From Methylococcaceae bacterium (lineage in GTDB: Bacteria; Pseudomonadota; Gammaproteobacteria; Methylococcales; Methylomonadaceae), in NCBI GenBank assembly GCA_947454605.1, contig CANGLL010000003.1, positions 1 to 42,922 of the forward strand: a DNA stretch of 42,922 nucleotides, read 5' to 3'. The notes under the pieces were generated by a model. It did no database searches. It saw only the letters and a list, made by a program, of their open reading frames with translations, and was not told the origin of the DNA. A program made the translations under genes and the position numbers. Shown one piece after another: positions 9,153 to 17,355 of the stretch (position 1 is the stretch's first letter; every line of letters starts with the position of its first letter).

Positions 9153-11429
9153 ATGCACGCTAATAACCCGCCTAACCAATTAGAAGCCTGGCAATTAGCT
9201 ATCGCCTCATCACCGACACCAAAAACGACTCCTAAAGATATAAAAATAGAGCACATCCAACAAAAGAAAAAAAATGATGATTTTCAGCTAGGTAAACAGA
9301 CAAGTCCAACCCCCAAAATCTTTAACTTTTACCCTGATAACATCCCGCAATCCCTTAAAGCGATCCCGCGCTGGTCGCCGTGGAAGGCATCATGGAACCT
9401 AAAGCGCGGCAAGTGGGACAAGATTCCCCAGTTAGCCAGCAATCCCGATTATGGACTATCCACCGCCAAGCCGGAACGCTGGGTGGATTACGACCAGGCG
9501 ATCGGTGGCTTTGACTCGGGCAAGTCTGCCGGCCTTGGCTTTTGTATGACCGGTTACGTCGGCTTGGTCGCGATCGATTTAGATAACTGCTATCAAGAAC
9601 CGTGGGCGCTGGCCATTATCACCCAGGTCAATAGTTATACCGAGATCAGCCCAAGCGGTAAAGGCTACCGCATCTTTGCTTTTGGGCAAATTGATGTCGA
9701 TTGGAATAACCACAACGTGGGCATTGAAGTTTACGGCGGTAATGAAGCGCGGTTTTTAACGGTCACGGGTGAGCTGATCGGCGAGTGTACTGATGTGATG
9801 CCGGTATCGACTGACGTTTTAGAGAATTTGTTTAAACGCTACGCACGCGAGAAACGTAAAGCCGAAGTGATTGATCTGAATATGCCGGACTTGATTGATC
9901 CACCTGTGATCGAGGATTTGAGAATCCCAGAAGGGCCGCGTCAGTTTTTGCTTACAGGCGAATTTGACGGCGACCGCTCCGGCTCATTGTTTGGCGTGGG
10001 GGTATGCCTTTACGCAGCGGGGTATTCCGACGAAGAGGTGTTTTCCATACTGGCCATGAATGATTACGCGATGGAAGTGGCTTTGGACCATCGCCGGCAA
10101 GATCAAGATCGAGCGTTACTCTATCTGTGGCGTGAACATTGTATTAAAGCCAAGGGTAAGGCAAGTGCATCGGTAGCCTCTGCTGATGAGTTTGACGAAC
10201 TGCTCCCACTAAATGAAGATCAAGACTTATCAAAGTTTGATCGCTCAAATAATGGAAGAATCAAGCAGACAAAAGAAAATGTGATCCGAGCATTACAAAA
10301 TAACAAAATGACAGGTATAGAAATCAGGTTTGATGCTTTTAAAGGTGAAATCATGATATCACCAACGGGTAAAGATGAATGGCGAGCTTTTCAAGATACC
10401 GACTACATTGAACTTTCCTTAATTCTTGAGAAAGGAACCAATGGATTTGTTGATATTCGAAGGGAGCGAATGAGAGAATGCTTAGCCTATGTTGCTAAAC
10501 AAAATGAATTTGATTCAGCAATTCTGTGGATTTCTTCATTGAAATGGGATGGTATTCAACGTATAGAAACTTTTATTCCGCGCTATTTTGGCGCAGAAGA
10601 CACTCCGTATACAAGAGCAATAGGCGTTTATATATGGTCTGCCTTAGCAGGGCGCTTATTAGAGCCAGGTATTAAAGCAGATATGGTCCCTGTTGTAGTA
10701 GGCGCTCAGGGATCCAAAAAATCAAGCTCTGTGGCAGCGATGGCCCCAAGCCCTGATTTCTTTTTAGAACTTGATATTGGTGGAAAGGACGATGATATTT
10801 CTCGACTAATTCGAAACAAACTTATCATTGAGCTTGCAGAATTAAAAGGCCTAAGAAGACGTGATTTAGAGCATGTAAAATCTGTCATTACTAAACAATA
10901 CGAGGAATGGACACCTAAATTCAAAGAAATGAATACTCGCTATGCAAGACGCTGTTTATTCATAGGCACCACTAACAGTAATGAGTTTCTTGAAGACGAT
11001 ACAGGCCACCGTAGATGGTTACCTTTCGATGCTGGTGAATGCGATCCTGATGGAATAACTATTGATCGTGAACAATTATGGGCAGAATCACGTGATGTTT
11101 TTAATTCCCATGGTATTCAATGGCAAGAGGTTGAACGTTTAGCAAAAGTAGAACATGAAAAATATGTCGAAATAGACGCTTGGAAAGAATCTGTAAAAGA
11201 GTGGCTCATTACACCAGAGCTAATTACTGGAGGCAGACCTATTGAAAATAAAGAAGGTGTAACCGCTGTTGAAGCACTTAAAGGTGCTTTTTACTTAAAT
11301 GATATGAATTTAGACAAGAGGATTAAGGATCGTATGGCTAGTGTTTTAAAAAGCCTAGGCGGGTTACAAAAACGAACGGGCACTCGAAGATCGTATTATT
11401 TTGAGGATCTCAAAAAGGACTTGAGCTAA
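9153..11429 (+). CDS. Replication protein: N-terminal prim-pol-like domain fused to VapE (virulence-associated E) helicase-like domain
   Basis: N-term IPRWSPWKA...GLGFCMTGYVGLVAIDLDNC...SYTEISPSGKGYRIFAFG; C-term GAQGSKKSSSVAAM P-loop, ELAELKGLRRRDLEHVKSVITKQYEEWTPKF, IGTTNSNEFLEDDTGHRRWLPF. Confidence 0.88.
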   Translation: MHANNPPNQLEAWQLAIASSPTPKTTPKDIKIEHIQQKKKNDDFQLGKQTSPTPKIFNFYPDNIPQSLKAIPRWSPWKASWNLKRGKWDKIPQLASNPDYGLSTAKPERWVDYDQAIGGFDSGKSAGLGFCMTGYVGLVAIDLDNCYQEPWALAIITQVNSYTEISPSGKGYRIFAFGQIDVDWNNHNVGIEVYGGNEARFLTVTGELIGECTDVMPVSTDVLENLFKRYAREKRKAEVIDLNMPDLIDPPVIEDLRIPEGPRQFLLTGEFDGDRSGSLFGVGVCLYAAGYSDEEVFSILAMNDYAMEVALDHRRQDQDRALLYLWREHCIKAKGKASASVASADEFDELLPLNEDQDLSKFDRSNNGRIKQTKENVIRALQNNKMTGIEIRFDAFKGEIMISPTGKDEWRAFQDTDYIELSLILEKGTNGFVDIRRERMRECLAYVAKQNEFDSAILWISSLKWDGIQRIETFIPRYFGAEDTPYTRAIGVYIWSALAGRLLEPGIKADMVPVVVGAQGSKKSSSVAAMAPSPDFFLELDIGGKDDDISRLIRNKLIIELAELKGLRRRDLEHVKSVITKQYEEWTPKFKEMNTRYARRCLFIGTTNSNEFLEDDTGHRRWLPFDAGECDPDGITIDREQLWAESRDVFNSHGIQWQEVERLAKVEHEKYVEIDAWKESVKEWLITPELITGGRPIENKEGVTAVEALKGAFYLNDMNLDKRIKDRMASVLKSLGGLQKRTGTRRSYYFEDLKKDLS

Positions 11430-11433
11430 TATT

Positions 11434-11704
11434 GTGACATGCAGTGACAACCTTATGACATTCTAAATCACTAAGGTTGTCAAACATTTACACCATAGCC
11501 GGAAAGGGCTAGAGAGATTTAGTGACATGTGTGACATCCTTTTTAACCATATTAATGAATTTTAAAATTTTAATTAAATCAGAAGATCCTACATTGTAAT
11601 ATTTAAAGAAGAGCATGTATGTTGTCACCCATGTCACAAACTCAGTTAAAACTCCGAAACACGTAGGATGTAAAATGACATCCCAATAGATTGGGTGTTG
11701 TCAC
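11434..11704. other. Candidate replication origin of the element (iteron-like GTGACA/TGTCAC array around an AT-rich core)
   Basis: GTGACA at 11434, 11444, 11522, 11531; TGTCAC at 11623, 11632, 11699; ATGACA at 11455 and 11675; AT-rich stretch ~11540-11610. Confidence 0.5.
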
Positions 11705-11861
11705 AGCATTACACATCCATACAATAGAACCGGCAGTATTACAAAGTTTTAAATATAATCCAACTCTATAAACCAGCAACACGCACATGCGCGGGGGCGT
11801 TATAGAGAAATAATGCACATCCCACCAAAAACCTCGATAAAATATACTCACCGACGCAACG

Positions 11862-12251
11862 ATGGTGATTAATAAAATGCAATTAATGCCAATTGGTAAG
11901 TATAAAGACCAACCTATTTCAGAAATGACCACACCCTACTTAATGTGGCTAGTCACTAATGATCTATTTAGATTTAATCGTTGGGAGCTTGTTGAATCAA
12001 TACTGGGTGAACTTAAATGTCGATTTGAAGATTTCGATAATCTAAAAGCCAATCTACAAATGATAGACCCACCGGTGGCGCATTGGAAAGAACCATATTA
12101 TCAAGCCAAGAAAGCGAAGCTTAAGAATATAAACCTAGTTGGATTGGAGCAAAGGAGAGCTAAAGCAAAAGCAAGCGACCTTCACCAGAAAATTGATCGA
12201 TTAAACTTTGTTAGAAATCATCAATATAATGATGCTAGAGACTTAATATAA
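11862..12251 (+). CDS. DUF3820-like small protein
   Basis: MQLMPIGKYKDQPISEMTTPYLMWLVTNDLF resembles the 'MPFGKYKG..l.dlP..YL.W' pattern; Met at 11877 may be the true start. Confidence 0.5.
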   Translation: MVINKMQLMPIGKYKDQPISEMTTPYLMWLVTNDLFRFNRWELVESILGELKCRFEDFDNLKANLQMIDPPVAHWKEPYYQAKKAKLKNINLVGLEQRRAKAKASDLHQKIDRLNFVRNHQYNDARDLI

Positions 12252-12311
12252 AAAATCACATGTAATTTGTAAAAAACTCTCTAAATTTTCTGGATCAACT
12301 TATGTTTACAT

Positions 12312-12704
12312 TTAAGCATTAGGATTGCATTTCAAAACGCTTATAAGACTATCTGCTTTTTCTCTGCTGTTTGGCTCTGTGATGTCAAAACAAAATGTTT
12401 TTGGTTCACCATTATCTTGATGCCAACTAACAACTACCACCTCAGCCGATTTTCGACTAGATTTAATTTCATCTGATCCCAGAGCGACATTTTGAATCTT
12501 TCTACTATCAATACGAAACATTTCCTTATGTGATTTACGAAATATAACAACATAAAATGAATTAAAAAAATATCCATAAATTGATTCATTTATTTCAAAA
12601 TGTATACCTCCATTAAACTTTTTGTGCAGTCTCAATTTGTTAAAATAAACTTTAACTTCCCACATGGCTAAACCCAGCAAAATCGCAAATACAGCACCAA
12701 TCAT
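12312..12704 (-). CDS. Hypothetical protein with N-terminal membrane anchor
   Basis: 130-aa ORF, N-terminal hydrophobic segment MIGAVFAILLGLAMWEV. Confidence 0.5.
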   Translation of the reverse strand: MIGAVFAILLGLAMWEVKVYFNKLRLHKKFNGGIHFEINESIYGYFFNSFYVVIFRKSHKEMFRIDSRKIQNVALGSDEIKSSRKSAEVVVVSWHQDNGEPKTFCFDITEPNSREKADSLISVLKCNPNA

Positions 12705-12937
12705 TATGACTTCCTCTTATCTAATCAAATATTGTAAAGAAGACATTTAAAAAATGCCTTGTATTCAAATAAAAAAACGAACAATCATAAAAATTCATAC
12801 GTACAATCAAAAGTAATTAAAACCATTAGAAAGAGAATAATAATTCTCTATAAAACAGTCAGGTATGATTACCCGAAATCTTCAGTACAATTTTAAAAAC
12901 TACAAACGGCGAATACTAAGACTATTCATTAATTAAT

Positions 12938-14326
12938 TTACTTACTCTGATCTAGTTTTTTAATTCTATTCCACGCAACTGCGCTGACAACAGTCAATCC
13001 GAAAAGCATTGTTAAGACGTTACCACTCCCTTTCCCATCAGAAATTTCAGTCAAAACCATACCAAGCCAATAGATAATTGATATAAATAGAACTGGCTGA
13101 AAAACAGATAATCGTAACCTGAAAGGTGTGGATGTGTAGTAACCTTGAAAAGTGAAGATACTACAATAAGCAATAATTGCTGTAATTAATGCCACAATGA
13201 GCGCAGTCTTAATATCATCTTCAATGATGTTGTTGTTATCAAGTAATGTAACTATTGAAAATGGTATACCAATCAAAAAAATCAAGTCGAATACATAAGT
13301 CAAATTACCATCAAAACTGCAGTTATTAAAGGAATCGATACATTTCTTGCATAGATTATAGATTGATGAGCGAGATGAAATAATGCTAAAAAAGAAGAAT
13401 ATTACGATGGCATTAAGTAAAGAAAATTGAATACTTCCGAAAATAGCATAAGTTTTGGCTTCATTCATAAAAATTGGGTCGTTTAACATACGCGCAAAAC
13501 GAACAACATCTGAATAATCGATACCATGATCTTTAAAATAACGAATTTCATAGACGCCAAAACCAGTTATCAAACTAGTTGGTATTGAGGCTATGACTGC
13601 ACCAACTACACCACGAATTAAGTATCCAACCACTGCCAAACCTATACTCAGAGCATTTTCACCAATCCAAAAAAACATACTATCCACAAACATCTCAATA
13701 TAAGTCATGTTCTGGATGTCCTCGTGAACAAAGGCCGCTTTGTCCGGGTCCTTTAAAAGATTCTGTGTGACGGGTGCATCTTTGGTGGATTGAACGTACC
13801 GGTCAATAAGCTGCTGCCGTTGCATCTCTTCCATGTTATTTAGTACAGCGGATACCGGTGTGTTGGTTTCTTTGGCAATACGATAGGCATCCGCAGACTG
13901 TGGAGGGGTTTTATCTATCGCCTGCCCCATATTTAGCCTGACATCCTGACCTTGCTGGATGTTACGTTCACTAAAAGGATTAGTGTCTATAGGTGCCGAT
14001 TCAGGCGGGAGGTTCTCAATACTGAAAGGGTTGTACTCCTGCTGAACATCACTATTAACATTTCTATCAGAAAATACATGATCTTTAAGGCTACGTTTTT
14101 CCGTTACTTCTTTTTCGCATTGAGAGAATATCTTTGCTAATTCTTGTGAATCCAAATCCAGCGGAGGATGAATTTTAGACATACATTCAACCACCTCATA
14201 ACCAAAATTTTTCTCAAAGGCATATAAAACAAAAGATTGAAGAATGAGTGCTGAAAATATAAATTTTAAAAATGTACTTCGCATTTTATTCACCAACATA
14301 AATATCAATTTCTGATCGACATACAA
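12938..14326 (-). CDS. Polytopic membrane protein of unknown function with a soluble segment resembling phage virion/transglycosylase proteins
   Basis: Signal-like N-terminus; DAYRIAKETNTPVSAVLNNMEEMQRQ...LLKDPDKAAFVHEDIQNMTYIE; several hydrophobic helices in the C-terminal half. Confidence 0.6.
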   Translation of the reverse strand: MYVDQKLIFMLVNKMRSTFLKFIFSALILQSFVLYAFEKNFGYEVVECMSKIHPPLDLDSQELAKIFSQCEKEVTEKRSLKDHVFSDRNVNSDVQQEYNPFSIENLPPESAPIDTNPFSERNIQQGQDVRLNMGQAIDKTPPQSADAYRIAKETNTPVSAVLNNMEEMQRQQLIDRYVQSTKDAPVTQNLLKDPDKAAFVHEDIQNMTYIEMFVDSMFFWIGENALSIGLAVVGYLIRGVVGAVIASIPTSLITGFGVYEIRYFKDHGIDYSDVVRFARMLNDPIFMNEAKTYAIFGSIQFSLLNAIVIFFFFSIISSRSSIYNLCKKCIDSFNNCSFDGNLTYVFDLIFLIGIPFSIVTLLDNNNIIEDDIKTALIVALITAIIAYCSIFTFQGYYTSTPFRLRLSVFQPVLFISIIYWLGMVLTEISDGKGSGNVLTMLFGLTVVSAVAWNRIKKLDQSK

Positions 14327-14384
14327 GAAAAACCATGAAGAAATTTCTCTAAAAAAGAAACCGGAAAACTAAGCTACAGATTCT

Positions 14385-14428
14385 ACGTATTACGTAAAGA
14401 CCAAACAAGCTATTTCTACGAATATCGT
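14385..14428. promoter_or_regulatory. Pair of operator-like palindromes upstream of the XRE gene
   Basis: ACGTATTACGT (14385-14395) and ACGAATATCGT (14418-14428), sharing ACGnATnnCGT, 33 nt start to start. Confidence 0.45.
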
Positions 14429-14432
14429 GGAT

Positions 14433-14759
14433 ATGAAAATTGAAAATAGCAAGAAATCTTTATTCGGCAAGCGATTACGCGAGGCCAGGGTCAACTTTGG
14501 GATACCTCAAGACAAACTTGGAGTATTGATAGGCATTGATGAGGGGTGTAGTAGCGCAAGAATAAGCCGATATGAGGCTGGTATTCATGCTCCACCTATG
14601 GCAATTGCTAAAAACTTATCAATGGCCCTTGAGGTGCCTCTAGCTTATTTTTACTGCGAGGAGGATTGGCTGGCAAATTTTTTAATTCAGTACAATAAAC
14701 TAAGTTTATCTTCAAAAAAGCAATTACAATCGCTGATTGATGATTGCATATCATCCTAA
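14433..14759 (+). CDS. XRE-family HTH regulator
   Basis: FGKRLREARVNFGIPQDKLGVLIGIDEGCSSARISRYEAGIHAPPMAIAKNLSMALEVPLAYFY. Confidence 0.88.
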   Translation: MKIENSKKSLFGKRLREARVNFGIPQDKLGVLIGIDEGCSSARISRYEAGIHAPPMAIAKNLSMALEVPLAYFYCEEDWLANFLIQYNKLSLSSKKQLQSLIDDCISS

Positions 14760-14783
14760 AAGAAATGAATTGACAAGCTAAGA

Positions 14784-14805
14784 TTAGGGATAGCTATTGG
14801 GATAG
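14784..14805 (+). repeat. Right-end copy of TTAGGGATAnnnnTTGGGATAG
   Basis: TTAGGGATAGCTATTGGGATAG, identical to 7155-7176 outside the 4-nt spacer. Confidence 0.55.
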
Positions 14806-14939
14806 CAAAATATCAAAGACCTTTACACACCAACATTATCAATATATAAAACCCTGTGCATCATGGGCGTATGTTGATCGGATATTTTTGGTTTTTTACT
14901 CATTACACTATTTTAGCTGAAGTCTACCTAGGTCACATC

Positions 14940-15416
14940 ATGGATAATGAATTATTTGATATTGCCAACACCATTGGTCAACAACTTAAGTCAAAAGGCC
15001 TAAAGATTGTTACGGCGGAATCATGTACGGGCGGATGGATTGCACAAGTAATCACAGAAATAGCAGGAAGTTCAGCTTGGTTTGATCGAGGATTTGTCAC
15101 CTACAGCAACAACGCAAAAATAGAAATGCTGGGGGTTAATAGTCAAACGTTAGAGGCTTATGGTGCGGTTAGTGCACAAACGGCAGAAGAAATGGCTAAT
15201 GGAGCATTAGCAAAGAGCGCTACCGATTGTGCTGTAGCTGTGACGGGTATTGCTGGCCCTGATGGTGGCTCAGCAGAAAAACCAGTCGGTACAATATACA
15301 TCGCGTGGGCTTATAAAAACCAGCTTAGCCATGTTATCAAAAAACAATTCAACGGCTCCCGCCATGAAATAAGAGCACAAACTGTAAAAGCCGCTCTTGA
15401 AGGCATAAAGATCTAG
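14940..15416 (+). CDS. pncC: Nicotinamide-nucleotide amidase (CinA C-terminal family)
   Basis: KIVTAESCTGGWIAQVITEIAGSSAWFDRGFVTYSNNAKIEMLGV...AVTGIAGPDGGSAEKPVGTIYIAW. Confidence 0.93.
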   Translation: MDNELFDIANTIGQQLKSKGLKIVTAESCTGGWIAQVITEIAGSSAWFDRGFVTYSNNAKIEMLGVNSQTLEAYGAVSAQTAEEMANGALAKSATDCAVAVTGIAGPDGGSAEKPVGTIYIAWAYKNQLSHVIKKQFNGSRHEIRAQTVKAALEGIKI

Positions 15417-15637
15417 AATCCAAACTCAGATTCATCTAAATCATCAAACAACTCTTTTAAACGCTTCTTCTCCCAATAAATTTCAATTTTTCTTCTTGCA
15501 TCGGTTTTAGCCGCATCCTCTTCAAACCCTCCCGTTAAGGAACCTAAGTCCGCTCCATCAAAAACGTCATCATCAATATCTGTTTCTGACTTTTCAAGCG
15601 CACTGGAGTTATTGGCTGACTTGGAAGACTCTTTCAT
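15413..15637 (-). CDS. PA3496-family small acidic protein
   Basis: C-terminal ARRKIEIYWEKKRLKELFDDLDESEFGF; acidic N-terminus. Confidence 0.6.
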   Translation of the reverse strand: MKESSKSANNSSALEKSETDIDDDVFDGADLGSLTGGFEEDAAKTDARRKIEIYWEKKRLKELFDDLDESEFGF

Positions 15638-15771
15638 TCTTTATTCCCCTCCATTTTAATTACGATAATATTAAAATCTCTGCATAATTATAAGTAAAGA
15701 AAAAAAACAATAACAAGGCAAAAATTAACTTATCATAGCCTCATAGACAAAGCATAAAAGGCCTTTACGTT

Positions 15772-16119
15772 ATGAAAAACAACACAATAGAAATTCCTAC
15801 GACGACAGACTTTTTCTCATCAGATTATTTAATAAACAACGTAGGTACCCCCTTCATCATAGGACTCGCCGTAGGCTACTTTGCTAAAAAAATATTACTG
15901 CTTAGCCTTTTAGTTTGTGGCGCAGCGATCGTCTTATTATTCGTTAGCGAGCATTTTGAAGTCACCCATATTAACTATCAGAAATTAGAACACACCGTTG
16001 AGCCCGCCACCCAATGGATCACCCAATTTAAAGACTTCTTATTGGCGCACCTCTCAAACTTTCCTAGCAAAGGGATTAGTGCAACGAGCGGATTTTTAGT
16101 GGGATTTAAATTAGGATAA
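15772..16119 (+). CDS. Small membrane protein, FUN14-like
   Basis: NNVGTPFIIGLAVGYFAKKILLLSLLVCGAAIVLLF...FPSKGISATSGFLVGFKLG. Confidence 0.55.
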   Translation: MKNNTIEIPTTTDFFSSDYLINNVGTPFIIGLAVGYFAKKILLLSLLVCGAAIVLLFVSEHFEVTHINYQKLEHTVEPATQWITQFKDFLLAHLSNFPSKGISATSGFLVGFKLG

Positions 16120-16190
16120 AAAAAACCGCACTTACTACTAGACATCTTTTTAAGATCCTCTATAATAGTCTGCTTACCAAAGTTATCGAT

Positions 16191-16277
16191 GCCTCGGTGG
16201 CGAAATTGGTAGACGCAAGGGACTTAAAATCCCTCGTTCGTAAGGACGTGCCGGTTCGACTCCGGCCCGAGGCACCA
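16191..16277 (+). tRNA. tRNA-Leu (anticodon TAA), CCA encoded
   Basis: Acceptor GCCTCGG/CCGAGGC, T-arm GGTTCGACTCC, anticodon arm GGGACTTAAAATCCC, long variable arm, 3' ACCA. Confidence 0.95.
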
Positions 16278-16286
16278 TAGAATTCA

Positions 16287-16318
16287 AGGGCTTAGACTTT
16301 TAGTCGAGTCCTTTTTTT
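16287..16318 (+). terminator. Rho-independent terminator downstream of tRNA-Leu
   Basis: AGGGCTTAGACT TTT AGTCGAGTCCT stem-loop followed by a T run. Confidence 0.75.
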
Positions 16319-16716
16319 ATGCCTGAAATCCCCCACGTACCAATTCAAAATAAAAAGCCATAATAATGAGCAATATTACAGGAAAAAAAGACCACATTAA
16401 GCAGTCTTTTTGTATACCCTAAATCCCCCAAACACTCAACAAGCATTTATCTGCAAATACCCACTTTAATTTTATAAGAAAGAAATGTTCTCTCCTCATC
16501 AAATCAGCAATCTAGTAGAACGCAAGTAAGATTCATACTATACAAAACGACACCAATAATTCTGGATAACTACACTTGTAGTTCAAGACAACTACATATG
16601 ATATTGCCCGAAACTAGATAAGTAGTTTAGGGTAACCACACATCGAGCTCACCTAAACATGACCTCGCTTTGTAAGCAAATAAAGAGGTACTTTAAGGCT
16701 AATGGATAAACAGTAT

Positions 16717-17139
16717 TTAGGGTGACTTGGTACCTGGGAGTTGTTGTGCTGCAATATCGAAGGTATATACACCCAATAATTCCGTTGGCTTATCACTGGC
16801 AATAAACCTTGCCTTTTGAACTATCAATGCATCCGAAAAGTCAGCTAGCTTGCCGTTAATAGGCTGCGCGTTACGATAATCATTAAGTGCCTGCCAAATC
16901 ACTTGTCCATTTTCAAATCGAATATTGGGTTCTTTAAACAATGTTTGAATTACTGTAACTAAACCTGCTTTATTGAGCTGATACTTCTTCCCTTTCAACG
17001 TCCAAGTAGTTTCAACCAGAACCACATCCGTTATTAAAACAATTTCTTTTCCATTGATGAGTCTATCGGCTTGGGCCGCTTGGATTTGATCATCATTAAG
17101 CAAGTATCTTAATAATACATTGGTATCAATTGCTATCAC
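16717..17139 (-). CDS. VapC-family PIN-domain toxin
   Basis: MIAIDTNVLLRYLLNDDQIQAAQADRLI...ETTWTLKGKYQL...DFSDALIVQKA. Confidence 0.9.
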   Translation of the reverse strand: MIAIDTNVLLRYLLNDDQIQAAQADRLINGKEIVLITDVVLVETTWTLKGKKYQLNKAGLVTVIQTLFKEPNIRFENGQVIWQALNDYRNAQPINGKLADFSDALIVQKARFIASDKPTELLGVYTFDIAAQQLPGTKSP

Positions 17140-17350
17140 AAATCACACTCTGCAAAGACTCTTCATCTGTCATGACTACCTTGGCTTCCAAGTGTCTCAG
17201 TATGCCCTTCGCCGCTTTAGCGGTCTTTTTAACTAACGTTAATTGACCGTCAACTACAAACATTTCCACTATGTCGCCCGGCTCGATTCCCAATGCTTGG
17301 CATTGATCTACAGGAATAGTAATTTGTCTTTTCGCACTTACTTTTGGCAT
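17126..17350 (-). CDS. AbrB/MazE-type antitoxin (VapB)
   Basis: MPKVSAKRQITIPVDQCQALGIEPGDIVEMFVVDGQLTLVKK; overlaps the downstream PIN toxin by 14 nt. Confidence 0.9.
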   Translation of the reverse strand: MPKVSAKRQITIPVDQCQALGIEPGDIVEMFVVDGQLTLVKKTAKAAKGILRHLEAKVVMTDEESLQSVICDSN

Positions 17351-17355
17351 GAGCT

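Larger units (their letters stand above)
7141..14810. mobile_element. Integrated satellite-like element (integrase, AlpA, PrimPol-VapE, cargo) between mutS and pncC; ends approximate
   Basis: Phage-type gene complement between mutS and pncC, genes that are neighbours in many gammaproteobacteria; similar GGGATA repeat blocks at both ends. Confidence 0.75.

Noticed and set aside
9153-11429. PrimPol-VapE as a defence-system effector
   Set aside because: Position next to integrase, AlpA and an iteron-like region is better explained by element replication.
11642-11932. Minus-strand ORF in the post-vapE non-coding region
   Set aside because: Overlaps the repeat/origin region and the start of the DUF3820-like gene; no recognisable domain.
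14821-14831. TTTACACACC shared with 41528-41537 as a dispersed mobile repeat
   Set aside because: Ten-base match only, flanks diverge; likely chance.
16191-16277. tRNA-Leu as the integration site of the element
   Set aside because: It lies ~1.4 kb beyond the right end with pncC and two other chromosomal genes in between; no duplicated tRNA 3' end was seen near the integrase.
16561-16630. AACTAC/GTAGTT hairpins and similar sequences as a CRISPR-like or repeat array
   Set aside because: Only short, irregular matches; no regular repeat-spacer periodicity. No CRISPR array seen anywhere in the window.
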